Positions 1 to 9,124 of a stretch of 41,492 bases of DNA are shown here, piece by piece (position 1 is the stretch's first letter; each line of letters opens with the position of its first letter). The DNA comes from Phreatobacter sp. (lineage in GTDB: Bacteria > Pseudomonadota > Alphaproteobacteria > Rhizobiales > Phreatobacteraceae). The stretch covers positions 1 through 41,492 of the forward strand of contig NZ_JAUYFA010000114.1 in the NCBI RefSeq assembly GCF_030691135.1, read 5' to 3'. The notes beneath the pieces were generated by a model. It saw only the letters and a program-made list of their open reading frames with translations. It was not told the DNA's origin and ran no database searches. The position numbers were made by a program, and so were the translations under genes.

Positions 1-1
1 T

Positions 2-2239
2 CCGCCGCCGCGCGAGGGTGGCTACGCCCCGCGTCCCCCGGGTGACCGCCCCTATGGCGACCGTCCGCAGGGCGACCGTCCCTTCGGCGACCGTCCGCCG
101 CGTGTCGACGGCCGTCCGCCGCGCCTCGACAGCCCGCGCCCGCCGCGCCAGTTCGGCGCCCCGGCCGCCAGCGCCATTCCCACCCGTCCCGAAGGTGCAG
201 GTCCGATGCGTTCGGGTCCGCCCTCCGCCGGCCGCCCGCGCACGCCGGGTGACGACGATGACGGTCCGCGCGGCGTTCGCCGTGGCCCCGGAGGCAAGGT
301 TGCGCCGCCCCCGACCCGCCCCGAGCGCCCGGCGGCCGATGCGCCGAGCCGTACCCGCCTGACGCTGACCAACGCGCTTGAGGATTCCTCCGACCGCATG
401 CGGTCGGAAGCCTCCTTCCGCCGCCGCGTGCAGCGCATGACGGGGCGTCGTCCGACCGAGCAGAAGGAAAAGATCCTGCGCGAGGTGACGATCCCCGAGA
501 CGATCACCATCGCCGATCTTGCCAACCGCATGTCCGAGCGGGCCGTCGACATCATCCGCATGCTGATGAAGCAGGGCGCGATGCACAAGATCACCGACGT
601 GATCGATGCCGACACCGCCCAGATCATTGCCGAGGAACTGGGCCATACGGTTCGCCGCGTCGCCGAATCGGACGTCGAGGAAGGCCTGTTCGATTCGCCC
701 GATCCGGAGGAGATGCTGCAGGGGCGCGCCCCCGTCGTGACCATCATGGGCCACGTCGACCACGGCAAGACCTCGCTGCTCGACGCGCTGCGCAAGACCA
801 ACGTGGTCTCCGGCGAGGCCGGCGGCATCACCCAGCATATCGGTGCCTATCAGGTGCTGACCCCGCTCGGCGGCCTTGTCACCTTCATCGACACGCCGGG
901 CCACGCGGCCTTCACCGCCATGCGTGCCCGCGGCGCCAAGGTGACGGACATCGTCGTTCTCGTCGTCGCCGCGAACGACTCGGTCATGCCGCAGACGGTC
1001 GAGGCGATCAATCACGCCAAGGCCGCCAAGGTTCCGCTGATCGTCGCGATCAACAAGATCGATCTGCCCGACGCCCGGCCGGAGAAGGTCAAGACCGACC
1101 TGCTCCAGTACGAGGTGCAGCTCGAGAGCCTCGGTGGCGACGTGCTCGAGGTCGAACTCTCGGCCAAGACCGGTCAGGGCCTCGACAAGCTGCTGGAACT
1201 CATCCAGCTGCAGGCCGAAGTGCTCGAACTGAAGGCCAATCCGCTGCGCCTCGCCGAGGGCACGGTCATCGAAGCCAAGCTCGACCGCGGCCGCGGTCCG
1301 GTCGCCACCGTGCTGATCCAGCGCGGCACCATGCATCCCGGCGACATCATCGTCGCCGGCGCCGAGTGGGGCCGCGTGCGCGCCCTGATCAACGACAAGG
1401 GCGAATCGACCGACGGTGCCGGTCCTTCGGTCCCCGTCGAGGTGCTCGGCTTCAACGGTACCCCGGAAGCCGGCGACCGCGTCGCGGTCGTCATCAGCGA
1501 GGCCCGTGCCCGCGAGATCACCGACTACCGCTCCAACCTGAAGCGGGAGAAGGCGGCAGCACGCCTCGGCGCCGGCCGTTCTTCCCTCGCCGACATGATG
1601 AGCCAGCTCAAGGCCGGCGCGGGCAAGAAGGAATTCCCGCTCATCATCAAGGGCGACGTGCAGGGTTCGGTCGAGGCCATCGTCGGTGCTCTCGGCAAGC
1701 TCGGCAACGACGAGGTGGCGGCCCGTGTCATCCTGTCGGGTGTCGGCGGCATCACCGAGAGTGATGTCGGCCTCGCCCAGACGGCCGGCTCGGTCATCAT
1801 CGGCTTCAACACGCGCGCCCACAAGGAAGCGCGTGCGGCGGCCGAACAGGCCGGGATCGAGGTGCGCTACTACAACATCATCTACGACCTGGTGGACGAC
1901 ATCAAAGCCGCCATGTCCGGCCTGCTCGCGCCCGAACTGCGCGAGACCATGCTGGGCAATGCCGAGATCCTGGAGGTGTTCAACATCACCAAGGTCGGCA
2001 AGGTGGCCGGTTGCCGCGTCACCGACGGTCGTGTCGAGCGCGGTGCCAATGTCCGCCTCATCCGCGACAGCGTCGTCGTCCACGAGGGCAAGCTGTCGAC
2101 GCTCAAGCGCTTCAAGGACGAGGTCAAGGAAGTCCAGGTCAGCCAGGAATGCGGCATGGCCTTCGAGAGCTACCAGGACATGCGCGCCGGCGACATCATC
2201 GAGTGCTACCGCGTCGAGGAGATCAAGCGCTCGCTGTGA
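2..2239 (+). CDS. infB: Translation initiation factor IF-2 (5' end outside window)
   Basis: GTPase that brings initiator fMet-tRNA to the 30S subunit and promotes subunit joining in the cytosol. The frame is open from base 2, so the true start lies upstream. The visible N-terminus is a disordered Pro/Arg/Gly/Asp-rich stretch with four GDRP units, followed by the IF2_N-like segment (about bases 390-700). The G domain shows GHVDHGKTS (P-loop, about base 750), DTPGHAAF (switch II) and NKID plus SAK for guanine recognition. Domain II and the C-terminal fMet-tRNA-binding domain follow and end normally at TGA 2237-2239. A strong terminator lies 28 bases after the stop. The usual next gene, rbfA, is not there; a convergent FAH-family gene follows instead. 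The identification is secure. Confidence 0.97.
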   Translation, partial: PPPREGGYAPRPPGDRPYGDRPQGDRPFGDRPPRVDGRPPRLDSPRPPRQFGAPAASAIPTRPEGAGPMRSGPPSAGRPRTPGDDDDGPRGVRRGPGGKVAPPPTRPERPAADAPSRTRLTLTNALEDSSDRMRSEASFRRRVQRMTGRRPTEQKEKILREVTIPETITIADLANRMSERAVDIIRMLMKQGAMHKITDVIDADTAQIIAEELGHTVRRVAESDVEEGLFDSPDPEEMLQGRAPVVTIMGHVDHGKTSLLDALRKTNVVSGEAGGITQHIGAYQVLTPLGGLVTFIDTPGHAAFTAMRARGAKVTDIVVLVVAANDSVMPQTVEAINHAKAAKVPLIVAINKIDLPDARPEKVKTDLLQYEVQLESLGGDVLEVELSAKTGQGLDKLLELIQLQAEVLELKANPLRLAEGTVIEAKLDRGRGPVATVLIQRGTMHPGDIIVAGAEWGRVRALINDKGESTDGAGPSVPVEVLGFNGTPEAGDRVAVVISEARAREITDYRSNLKREKAAARLGAGRSSLADMMSQLKAGAGKKEFPLIIKGDVQGSVEAIVGALGKLGNDEVAARVILSGVGGITESDVGLAQTAGSVIIGFNTRAHKEARAAAEQAGIEVRYYNIIYDLVDDIKAAMSGLLAPELRETMLGNAEILEVFNITKVGKVAGCRVTDGRVERGANVRLIRDSVVVHEGKLSTLKRFKDEVKEVQVSQECGMAFESYQDMRAGDIIECYRVEEIKRSL
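41..100 (+). repeat. 15-bp in-frame tandem repeat (GDRPx) in infB
   Basis: Four consecutive 15-base units encode [15 protein letters not shown] and GDRPP in the disordered N-terminal region of IF-2. The units differ mainly at the last codon and at third bases. The repeat may begin upstream of the window in related form; only this part is visible. Confidence 0.8.
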
Positions 2240-2267
2240 CGGCGGAAGCGCTGCGATCCCCAGCATC

Positions 2268-2292
2268 AGGGCGGCCCCCGGGCCGCCCTTTT
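2268..2292 (+). terminator. Rho-independent terminator of infB
   Basis: A 9-bp GC-rich stem (2268-2276 with 2281-2289) and a 4-base loop run into TTTT followed by CTTT. It lies 28 bases past the infB stop, so the transcript probably ends here rather than continuing into an rbfA-type gene. Confidence 0.8.
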
Positions 2293-2312
2293 CTTTGGTC
2301 GGGCCCGACAAC

Positions 2313-2344
2313 AAAAAGACGCGGCTGCCGGCGGCAACCGCGTC
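2313..2344 (-). terminator. Rho-independent terminator of the FAH-family gene
   Basis: Read on the minus strand, a 7-bp outer stem (GACGCGG/CCGCGTC) continues, after one mismatch, into a 4-bp inner stem and is followed by TTTTTGTTG. It lies just past the end of the minus-strand gene and back to back with the infB terminator. Confidence 0.8.
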
Positions 2345-2370
2345 CCGTTGTCTGAACCGCGAGGAAGCCC

Positions 2371-3069
2371 TCAGACGACCTTCAGGCTGATTTCGCCGAG
2401 ACCCTCGACCGTCGCCACCATGGTCTGGCCGCGGGTGACCGCGCCGACGCCGTCCGGCGTACCGGTGAAGATGATGTCGCCGGGGAAGACCTCGAAATAG
2501 GTCGACAGGAAGGAGATCTGCTCGGCCACCGACCAGATCATGTCGGAAAGGTCGGCCTTCTGCTTCACGACGCCGTCGACGGCGAGCGAGATCGGACCCT
2601 TCAGCTTCTGGCCGACCTGGGCGACCGGATAGAGCGGTCCGACCGGACCGGAGAGATCCGACGACTTGCCGAGTTCCCACGGACGCTTCAGCGCCTTGGC
2701 CTCGTCCTGCAGGTCGCGGCGGGTCATGTCGAGGCCGACCGCATAACCGAAGACGCAGTCCAGCGCCTTGTCGACCGGGATGTCCTTGCCGCCCTTGGCG
2801 AGGGCGACGACCATTTCGAGCTCGAAATGGTAGTTGGCCGTCTTCGGCGGGTAGGGATGGTCGACCGTCGTGCCGTGCGGCACCGGCTGAAGGGCGTCCG
2901 CCGCCTTGTTGAAGAAGAACGGCGGCTCGCGGGTCGGGTCGCCGCCCATCTCGCGCGTGTGAGCGGCATAGTTGCGCCCGACGCAATAGACCCGGCGCAC
3001 CGGGAACAGCTTGTCGGTGCCGACGATCGGCAGGGCGGGGCGGGCGGCGGGTTCGAAGACGTAGGACAA
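2371..3069 (-). CDS. Fumarylacetoacetate hydrolase family protein
   Basis: Member of the FAH superfamily, metal-dependent enzymes that hydrolyse, decarboxylate or isomerise 2-oxo/diketo acids such as fumarylpyruvate, acylpyruvates or oxaloacetate. The core is clear: CVGRNYAAH near the N-terminus, the metal-ligand region HFELEMVV, then GYAVGLDMTRRDLQ and FTGTPDGVGAV. At about 232 residues it fits the short single-domain acylpyruvase/fumarylpyruvate-hydrolase type. I chose the TTG at 3067-3069 because it gives the usual start MSYVFEP, with GGAG seven bases upstream; the longer open frame to 3159 adds low-quality sequence. The gene is monocistronic and convergent with infB. The exact substrate cannot be read from sequence. 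Confidence 0.9.
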   Translation of the reverse strand: MSYVFEPAARPALPIVGTDKLFPVRRVYCVGRNYAAHTREMGGDPTREPPFFFNKAADALQPVPHGTTVDHPYPPKTANYHFELEMVVALAKGGKDIPVDKALDCVFGYAVGLDMTRRDLQDEAKALKRPWELGKSSDLSGPVGPLYPVAQVGQKLKGPISLAVDGVVKQKADLSDMIWSVAEQISFLSTYFEVFPGDIIFTGTPDGVGAVTRGQTMVATVEGLGEISLKVV

Positions 3070-3149
3070 AATGGCGCTCCAGCACGGTCGCGTCGGATCA
3101 CGGTGGTCTCGACGCCGCGCGCACGCTAGACTCGCCCGACAATTTGTCC

Positions 3150-3776
3150 ATGGCTCCAAGGCTGATGACGCATACCGAAAAGCGCGAACTCGCCCCGCTC
3201 GCCAAGCTCGCCCTCGAAATGGGCCCGCTGGTGATCTTCTTCCTCGTCAATTCCTACGGCGACCGCTGGTTCGGCGTGGCGCCCGACAAGCGCCTGTTCC
3301 TCGCCACCGGCATCTTCGTCGTCGCCGTCCTGACCTCGCTGGCGGTCACCTGGTCGCTGATCCGCAAGCTGCCGGTCATGCCGCTGGTCTCGGCGGTCGT
3401 GGTCACCGTCTTCGGTGGCCTGACGCTGCTGCTCCACGACGACCTCTTCATCAAGCTGAAGCCCACCATCGTCAACACGCTGTTCGGCGTCGTGCTGGTC
3501 TGGGCCGGTCTCACCGGCCGCAATGTCCTCAAGCTGGTGCTCGATTCGGTCTTCACGCTGACCGACGAGGGCTGGCGCCAGCTCACCTGGCGCTGGGCCT
3601 TCTTCTTCTTCCTGCTCGCCGGCATCAACGAGGTGGTCTGGCGCACCCAGACGACCGATTTCTGGGTCGCCTTCAAGGTCTGGGGGATCATGCCCCTGAC
3701 GATGATCTTCGCCATCGCCCAGATGCCGCTGATCATGCGGCACGATGCCAGCGCTGAACCGGACTCGCCTTCGTGA
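3150..3776 (+). CDS. yciB: Inner membrane-spanning protein YciB / septation protein A (IspZ)
   Basis: Polytopic inner-membrane protein of the YciB/IspZ family, about 208 residues. The family is linked to cell-envelope maintenance and to septation during division; the molecular activity is not established. Five to six hydrophobic segments are visible, beginning with LEMGPLVIFFLVNSYGDRW and including a WRWAFFFFLLAGINEVVWR segment characteristic of the family. The start is uncertain: TTG 3144, ATG 3150 and ATG 3165 are in frame and none has a convincing Shine-Dalgarno sequence (AAGG lies only three bases before 3165). It diverges from the FAH-family gene with an 80-base gap. Confidence 0.88.
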   Translation: MAPRLMTHTEKRELAPLAKLALEMGPLVIFFLVNSYGDRWFGVAPDKRLFLATGIFVVAVLTSLAVTWSLIRKLPVMPLVSAVVVTVFGGLTLLLHDDLFIKLKPTIVNTLFGVVLVWAGLTGRNVLKLVLDSVFTLTDEGWRQLTWRWAFFFFLLAGINEVVWRTQTTDFWVAFKVWGIMPLTMIFAIAQMPLIMRHDASAEPDSPS

Positions 3777-3838
3777 GCCTTGGCCCGCTGCGGGCATCGC
3801 TGTAGAACGCCACTCCCGCCGTCAGACCGGAAACCGCC

Positions 3839-4585
3839 TTGATCCGCGCCCTCTTCATCGCCGCCGTCGTCGCGATGTCCATCGTGATCGCCGTCATCGC
3901 CGTCTTCCCGCAGGACGACCTGACGGTCGCCAGCTGGTTCTGGACGCCCGCCGACGGGTTCTGGCTCGGCCAGCACGGCGCCGCCGCCTTCCTGCGCCGG
4001 ATCAGCATGTGGCCGACCATCGTCATCGGCATCGCCGCCCTCGTCTCGCTGATCCAGCACATCCTTCTGCCGGCCTCGCGCCAGTTCATGTCGGCCAGGG
4101 CCGCCGCCTTCCTGTTCCTGACACTGCTCGCCGCCCCGGTCCTTCTCGTCAACGGCATCCTGAAGGAACATTGGGAGCGCGCCCGACCGGTCCATGTCAC
4201 CGAACTCGGCGGTTCCTGGCGCTTCACCCCATGGTGGCAGCCCGGCGACGGCCGGCAATGCGTCACCAATTGCTCCTTCGTCTCCGGTGAGGCCTCCGGC
4301 GCCGCCTGGCTGGCCGCCCCCGCCCTCCTTGCCCCGCCGCCGGCGCGCCTGCCCCTGCTTGCGGCGGTGGCGGGCTATACGGCCGTCGTCTCCGGCCTGC
4401 GCATCGCCTTCGGCGGCCATTTCCTCTCCGACACGCTGATCGCGATCCTGCTCACGCTGCTCATCATCGCCTTCGCCTATCGCTGGTTCTACCGACGCCC
4501 GCAGGCGCCGACCGAGGCGGACTTCGCCGCCCGTCTCGGCAGGCTCGGTGCGCCGCTCCGGCGCGTCGTCGGCGGGCGGCCCTGA
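3839..4585 (+). CDS. PAP2-family membrane phosphatase
   Basis: Integral membrane phosphatase of the PAP2 / lipid-phosphatase superfamily, likely acting on a lipid or lipid-A-type phosphate at the outer face of the inner membrane (inference). All three motif blocks are visible: K109-x6-R116-P117, CSFVSGEAS (145-153) and GLRIAFGGHFLSD with R188, H194 and D198. The second block reads SGE where the classical motif is SGH. Hydrophobic segments flank these blocks. The start is TTG 3839, with GGAA six bases upstream; ATG 3875 is an alternative. It follows yciB by 62 bases, so the two could be co-transcribed. The substrate is unknown. Confidence 0.8.
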   Translation: MIRALFIAAVVAMSIVIAVIAVFPQDDLTVASWFWTPADGFWLGQHGAAAFLRRISMWPTIVIGIAALVSLIQHILLPASRQFMSARAAAFLFLTLLAAPVLLVNGILKEHWERARPVHVTELGGSWRFTPWWQPGDGRQCVTNCSFVSGEASGAAWLAAPALLAPPPARLPLLAAVAGYTAVVSGLRIAFGGHFLSDTLIAILLTLLIIAFAYRWFYRRPQAPTEADFAARLGRLGAPLRRVVGGRP

Positions 4586-4662
4586 CGCCCGTGCGGCTTG
4601 CCACGCGGGCGCGGCTTCTTTAAGCCGACGCAACCCCCTCCGACCGCCCTGGAAACCCACTC

Positions 4663-5898
4663 ATGGCCGCGCAGAAGTCCGTCAAGAAAGTCGTCCTCGC
4701 CTATTCGGGCGGCCTCGACACCTCGATCATCCTGAAATGGCTGCAGACCACCTATGGCTGCGAGGTCGTCACCTTCACCGCCGACCTCGGCCAGGGCGAG
4801 GAACTCGGCCCGGCGCGCGACAAGGCGCTGCTGCTCGGTATCAAGCCTGAGAACATCTTCATGGACGACCTGCGCGAGACCTTCGTAAAGGACTACGTCT
4901 TCCCGATGTTCCGCGCCAACGCGATGTATGAGGGCCTGTATCTCCTCGGCACCTCGATCGCCCGGCCGCTGATCGCCAAGCGCCAGATCGAGATCGCCGA
5001 ACAGGTCGGCGCCGATGCCGTCTCCCATGGCGCCACCGGCAAGGGCAATGACCAGGTGCGCTTCGAGCTTTCCTACTATGCGCTGAAGCCGGACATCACC
5101 ATCATCGCGCCGTGGCGCGAATGGGACCTGCGCTCACGCGAGCAGCTGATCGCCTTCGCCGAGCAGCACCAGATCCCGATCGCCAGGGACAAGCGCGGCG
5201 AAGCCCCGTTCTCGGTCGACGCCAACCTCCTGCACGCCTCGTCCGAGGGCAAGGTACTGGAAGATCCGGCGCTGGAAGTGCCGGACTACGTCTATTCGCG
5301 CACCGATGGCCCGGAGAGCGCCCCTGACAAGGCGACCGTCATCACCATCGACTTCAAGGAAGGTGACCCCGTCGGCATCGACGGCCAGGCCATGTCGCCG
5401 GCGACCCTGCTGACCAAGCTCAACGAACTCGGCAAGATCAACGGCATCGGCCGGCTCGATCTCGTCGAGAACCGCTTCGTCGGCATGAAGTCGCGCGGCA
5501 TGTACGAGACGCCGGGCGGCACGATCCTCTCGATGGCCCATCGTGCCATCGAGAGCATCACGCTCGATCGCGGCGCGGCGCATCTCAAGGACGAGATCAT
5601 GCCGAAATATGCCGAGCTCATCTACAACGGCTTCTGGTTCTCGCCCGAGCGCGAGATGCTGCAGGCGCTGATCGACAAGAGCCAGGAATTTGTCACCGGC
5701 ACCGTCCGGCTGAAGCTCTACAAGGGCAATGTCATCACCATCGGCCGCGAGAGCATCTATTCGCTCTACGATCAGGACCTGGTGACCTTCGAGGAAGGCG
5801 CCGTCGCCTATGACCACCGCGATGCCGCCGGCTTCATCAAGCTGAATGCGCTGCGCCTGCGCACGCTCGGCCAGCGCAAGAAGAAACTGGGGCTCTGA
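4663..5898 (+). CDS. argG: Argininosuccinate synthase
   Basis: Joins citrulline and aspartate with ATP to form argininosuccinate, the penultimate step of arginine biosynthesis, in the cytosol. The N-terminal PP-loop AYSGGLDTS (residues 13-21) binds [16 protein letters not shown] and APWREWDL are further family signatures. The length of 411 residues is typical. ATG 4663 gives the usual short N-terminus. A GNRA-loop hairpin follows the stop. argH lies about 0.5 kb downstream on the opposite strand, with a small exported protein gene between them. Confidence 0.98.
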   Translation: MAAQKSVKKVVLAYSGGLDTSIILKWLQTTYGCEVVTFTADLGQGEELGPARDKALLLGIKPENIFMDDLRETFVKDYVFPMFRANAMYEGLYLLGTSIARPLIAKRQIEIAEQVGADAVSHGATGKGNDQVRFELSYYALKPDITIIAPWREWDLRSREQLIAFAEQHQIPIARDKRGEAPFSVDANLLHASSEGKVLEDPALEVPDYVYSRTDGPESAPDKATVITIDFKEGDPVGIDGQAMSPATLLTKLNELGKINGIGRLDLVENRFVGMKSRGMYETPGGTILSMAHRAIESITLDRGAAHLKDEIMPKYAELIYNGFWFSPEREMLQALIDKSQEFVTGTVRLKLYKGNVITIGRESIYSLYDQDLVTFEEGAVAYDHRDAAGFIKLNALRLRTLGQRKKKLGL

Positions 5899-5923
5899 GG
5901 GCTCCAGCCCGCGGACATGAACG

Positions 5924-5946
5924 AAGGCCGGGGCAACCCGGCCTTT
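5924..5946 (+). terminator. Terminator-like hairpin after argG
   Basis: A perfect 9-bp stem (5924-5932 with 5937-5945) is capped by a GCAA tetraloop. Only three T follow, so termination may be partial. It could also serve the opposing small gene that ends at 5970. Confidence 0.65.
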
Positions 5947-5969
5947 GTCATATTCGGGCCAGGGCGCGC

Positions 5970-6239
5970 TCACGGCCCCTGGTGCGTGCCTGCGGTCGGG
6001 CCGGGTGTGCCGACGGAGCCATTGAAGCGATTGGCCGGGCGGGTGAGGCGATGGCCTTTGCCGGACCCGTCGTCGTCGGTGCCGTACTCGGTCTGCGAGG
6101 TCATGGCCGGGACGGCGAGGCGGGCGCTGGCGGCGAGCGCGGAAGCATGGGCGGAGGAGGCGATCCCGGCGCCCGTCGACAAAGCTGCGGCAGCAAGGAG
6201 CGTGAGAGCCGACTTTCGAATGTCGAACTGGATGAACAT
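5970..6239 (-). CDS. Small predicted exported protein, unknown
   Basis: An 89-residue open frame that I do not recognise. It starts with a plausible Sec signal peptide: MFIQFDIRKS, then a hydrophobic run LTLLAAAALSTGAGIASS, ending near AHASA. The mature part is short, polar and Gly/Thr/Pro-rich (TSQTEYGTDDDGSGKG) and probably unfolded. ATG 6239 is preceded by GGGGGAG with seven bases of spacing, a good ribosome binding site that supports translation. The open frame continues upstream to 6425, but that part covers repeat DNA and is unlikely to be coding. It lies alone between argG and argH. Confidence 0.55.
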   Translation of the reverse strand: MFIQFDIRKSALTLLAAAALSTGAGIASSAHASALAASARLAVPAMTSQTEYGTDDDGSGKGHRLTRPANRFNGSVGTPGPTAGTHQGP

Positions 6240-6363
6240 GGATCGTCTCCCCCGTGTCATGTCCGCGGCCCGTGCTGCGGCGTGACCATGGGTGGCGGGA
6301 GGCGGGAGAAAGGTTCGACAGGGTTCGGGATTTTTTCGGAGGGGCGTCGCACTAGGCAACCAT

Positions 6364-6415
6364 GCCCCGCCCGCGCCCTCCCCTCGATCACGCGAGGGGA
6401 GGGTGCGGTTGGGGC
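6364..6415. repeat. Palindromic intergenic repeat (type C, single copy)
   Basis: Imperfect 23-bp arms (6364-6386 and 6393-6415) of the form GCCCC-GCCC-GCGCCCTCCCC with a 6-base centre. The same GGCCCCACCC / ACCCTCCCC design recurs in pairs near 34.6-34.8 kb and 39.3-39.5 kb. It lies 30 bases past the argH stop and may act as its terminator or processing site. Confidence 0.7.
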
Positions 6416-6444
6416 ATTCTTCCAAACAGCGCCGGCCGCCCCCC

Positions 6445-7842
6445 TCAGCCCAGCGTCTTCAGCCAGCGCTTGGCCTGCGCCCTGACGTTCTTCGGCGCGG
6501 TGCCGCCATAGCTGACGCGGCTGGCGACCGACTTCGCCACCGACAGCACCGAGAACACCTCGGCGGTGATGCGCGCGTCCACCGACTGCATGTCGGCGAG
6601 CGTCAGCTTGTGCAGCGGCAGGCCCTTGGCCGAAGCGACCCCGACCGCCTTGGCGGCGATATGGTGGCTCTCGCGGAAGGGGATGCCGAGCGCCTGGACG
6701 CACCAGTCGGCGAGATCCGTGGCGGTCGCGTAGCCCTGGCCGGCCGCCTTCTTCATCACCGGCGCATTGGCCTTGAGATCTCGCACCATGCCGGCCGTGG
6801 CGGCAATCGCCAGCGACAGCGAGGCGAGCGCATCCATGGTCGGCTCTTTGTCCTCCTGCATGTCCTTCTGGTAGGTCAGCGGCAGGCCCTTCAGCACCAC
6901 GACGATGGCGTTGAAGGCGCCGAGGATGCGGCCGACCTTGGCGCGTACCAGTTCGGCGGCGTCGGGGTTGCGCTTCTGCGGCATGATCGACGAGCCGGTG
7001 GAGAAGGCGTCCGACAGCGTCACGAAGGAGAAGGGCGAGGAGCACCAGATGACGATCTCCTCGGCGAGGCGCGACAGGTGCACCGCCGTGATCGTCGCCG
7101 CAGCCAGCACTTCCATGACGAAGTCGCGGTCGGCCACCGAATCGAGCGAATTGGCGGTCGGCCTGTCGAAGCCGAGGGCGGCCGCCGTCATGTGCCGGTC
7201 GATGGGGAAGGAGGTGCCGCAGAGGGCGGCGGCGCCGAGCGGGCTCTCGTTGAGGCGGCGGCGCGCGTCCGTGATCCGCCCCCTGTCGCGTCCGACCATC
7301 TCCACATAGGCCATCAGGTGATGGCCGAAGGTGGTCGGCTGGGCCACCTGCAGATGGGTGAAGCCCGGCATCACCGTGGCGGCGTCGGCCAGCGCCTTTT
7401 CGGCCAGCGCCTTCTGCAGGTCCTTCAGCTGCGCGTCGAGCCCGTCGGCGGCGTCGCGCACCCAGAGCTTGAAGTCGGTCGCCACCTGGTCGTTGCGCGA
7501 ACGCGCGGTGTGGAGACGGCCGGCCGGTGCACCGATGATCTCGGCGAGCCGCGCCTCCACGTTCATGTGGATGTCCTCGAGGCTGCGCTTGAAGACGAAG
7601 CTGCCGCCCTCGATCTCGGCCAGGACCTGGTCGAGCCCGCGGGTGATCGCGGCTTCGTCATCGCGGCTCACGATGCCTTGAGCGGCCAGCATGGCCACAT
7701 GGGCTTTCGAGCCGGCGATGTCCTGCCTATACAGTCGCTTGTCGAAATCGATCGAGACGTTGATGTCCTCCATCACGGCGGCCGGGCCCGAGGCGTAACG
7801 GCCGCCCCACATGGAATTGCCGGCTTTGTCGGCTACGGTCAT
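6445..7842 (-). CDS. argH: Argininosuccinate lyase
   Basis: Splits argininosuccinate into arginine and fumarate, the last step of arginine synthesis. It belongs to the fumarase/aspartase superfamily. The signature loop [12 protein letters not shown] with the catalytic serine is present, as are [10 protein letters not shown] at the N-terminus, [13 protein letters not shown] and [10 protein letters not shown]. The 465 residues are typical. ATG 7842 gives [15 protein letters not shown]; the open frame runs further upstream into the antisense of tlpA, which is not coding. It diverges from tlpA with only 33 bases between the starts, an arrangement I recognise from other alphaproteobacteria. Confidence 0.97.
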   Translation of the reverse strand: MTVADKAGNSMWGGRYASGPAAVMEDINVSIDFDKRLYRQDIAGSKAHVAMLAAQGIVSRDDEAAITRGLDQVLAEIEGGSFVFKRSLEDIHMNVEARLAEIIGAPAGRLHTARSRNDQVATDFKLWVRDAADGLDAQLKDLQKALAEKALADAATVMPGFTHLQVAQPTTFGHHLMAYVEMVGRDRGRITDARRRLNESPLGAAALCGTSFPIDRHMTAAALGFDRPTANSLDSVADRDFVMEVLAAATITAVHLSRLAEEIVIWCSSPFSFVTLSDAFSTGSSIMPQKRNPDAAELVRAKVGRILGAFNAIVVVLKGLPLTYQKDMQEDKEPTMDALASLSLAIAATAGMVRDLKANAPVMKKAAGQGYATATDLADWCVQALGIPFRESHHIAAKAVGVASAKGLPLHKLTLADMQSVDARITAEVFSVLSVAKSVASRVSYGGTAPKNVRAQAKRWLKTLG

Positions 7843-7875
7843 CGTCGCGTCCCCGAAGGAAGAAGGAATTCGCTC

Positions 7876-8505
7876 TTGTCCCGCGCCAGAATGACCATCC
7901 TCGCAGCAGGACTGATCGGACTGTGCGCCGGCGCATTGGCCTTCTACTGGACAGGCGGGCCCGCGCGCAATGCGTCGGCTGAGGCCTGCAACGCCGCCCG
8001 CACCGTCGCCGCCAACCTCGGGCCCCTGGCGCGCGGCGAACTCGCGGCCTTCAAGGTGACGACCGCGCCGATGATCGCACCCAACCTCGCATTCAAGGCG
8101 CCGGACGGGCGCGACGTCACCCTCGCCGATTTCCGCGGCCGCGTCGTGCTCCTCAACCTCTGGGCCACATGGTGCGCGCCCTGCCGCCACGAGATGCCGG
8201 CCCTCGACCGCCTGCAGCAGACGCTGGGCGGGCAGACCTTCGAGGTGGTGGCGGTGAACATCGACACGCGCAACCCCGACCGCGCCGCCACCTGGCTCAC
8301 CGACAACGGCATCCGCCATATGGCCCATTACGCCGACCACAGCGCCCGCATCTTCCAGGACCTGAAGGCGGCGGGCCGCGCCTTCGGCATGCCGACGACC
8401 CTGCTCATCGACGCCAATGGCTGCGAGCTCGGCTTCCTCGCCGGCCCGGCCGAATGGGCGAGCGAGGACGCCCTGCGGCTGATCCGCACCGCCCTTGGCA
8501 CCTAG
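7876..8505 (+). CDS. tlpA: TlpA-type thiol:disulfide interchange protein
   Basis: Membrane-anchored periplasmic thioredoxin-like protein. The family reduces disulfides, notably in cytochrome c and cytochrome oxidase assembly. One N-terminal hydrophobic anchor (about residues 6-25) is followed by a conserved periplasmic spacer with an extra cysteine (EACNAART) and the thioredoxin domain with W-C100-A-P-C103, then [12 protein letters not shown] with the cis-proline. TTG 7876 is preferred because AAGGAA sits seven bases upstream; ATG 7891 is possible. It is divergent from argH and ten bases ahead of the YbaK-type gene, so probably an operon. Confidence 0.9.
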   Translation: MSRARMTILAAGLIGLCAGALAFYWTGGPARNASAEACNAARTVAANLGPLARGELAAFKVTTAPMIAPNLAFKAPDGRDVTLADFRGRVVLLNLWATWCAPCRHEMPALDRLQQTLGGQTFEVVAVNIDTRNPDRAATWLTDNGIRHMAHYADHSARIFQDLKAAGRAFGMPTTLLIDANGCELGFLAGPAEWASEDALRLIRTALGT

Positions 8506-8515
8506 CGTCGCCGCC

Positions 8516-9028
8516 ATGACCACCATCGCCGCGCGCCGCGCCGCCCTCTTCGCCCTGCTCGACCGGCTCGGCATCGCCACCACGACCCACGAACACGAGG
8601 CCGTCTTCACCGTGGCCGAGAGCCGCCACGTCAAGGAGGCGATCCCCGGCGGCCACACCAAGAACCTCTTCCTCAAGGACAAGAAGGGCCGGCTCTTCCT
8701 GGTCGTCGCCCTCGGCGACGCGGTGATCGACCTGAAGCGCCTGCACGAGGTCATCGGCGCCGCGGGACGGCTGTCCTTCGGGTCCGGCGAACTGCTGGAA
8801 GAGGTCTGGGGCGTCAAGCCCGGCTCGGTCACGCCCTTCGGCGCGCTCTGCGACACCGGGCAGCGGGTCACCGTCGTGCTCGACGCGGCGATGATGGAGC
8901 ACCCGGTCCTCAACTATCATCCGCTGGAAAACACCGCGACGACCTCGATCGGACGGGACGATCTCGTCGCCTTCCTCGCCGCGACCGGGCACGAGCCGCT
9001 CGTCCTGCCGTGCAGCCAGCCCGGTTGA
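8516..9028 (+). CDS. YbaK / aminoacyl-tRNA deacylase (ProX/PrdX-like)
   Basis: Stand-alone editing-domain protein of about 170 residues. Members hydrolyse mischarged tRNA such as Ala-tRNA(Pro) or Cys-tRNA(Pro) in trans. Seen here: [37 protein letters not shown] with the conserved lysines, a [23 protein letters not shown] block and [11 protein letters not shown]. The last two blocks are typical of the PrdX/ProXp-ala group. ATG 8516 lies ten bases after tlpA, in frame with a weaker upstream TTG. The amino-acid specificity is inferred, not shown. Confidence 0.88.
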   Translation: MTTIAARRAALFALLDRLGIATTTHEHEAVFTVAESRHVKEAIPGGHTKNLFLKDKKGRLFLVVALGDAVIDLKRLHEVIGAAGRLSFGSGELLEEVWGVKPGSVTPFGALCDTGQRVTVVLDAAMMEHPVLNYHPLENTATTSIGRDDLVAFLAATGHEPLVLPCSQPG

Positions 9029-9124
9029 ACCATGGCCGGCCATCACGCCGCGGTGAGACATGCCATGGTACCGCCCCAATTCGGCCCCGGTGGGGTCAAG
9101 AGCGGGCACGAGCTTCGAGCCGTT

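Noticed and set aside
3254-4660. 468-residue minus-strand open frame across yciB and the PAP2 gene
   Set aside because: Low-complexity Arg/Asp/Glu/Gly composition typical of antisense frames in GC-rich DNA; the plus strand carries conserved motifs.
7843-8913. N-terminal extension of the argH frame beyond 7842
   Set aside because: It is antisense to tlpA and the YbaK-type gene; ArgH proteins begin close to MWGGR.
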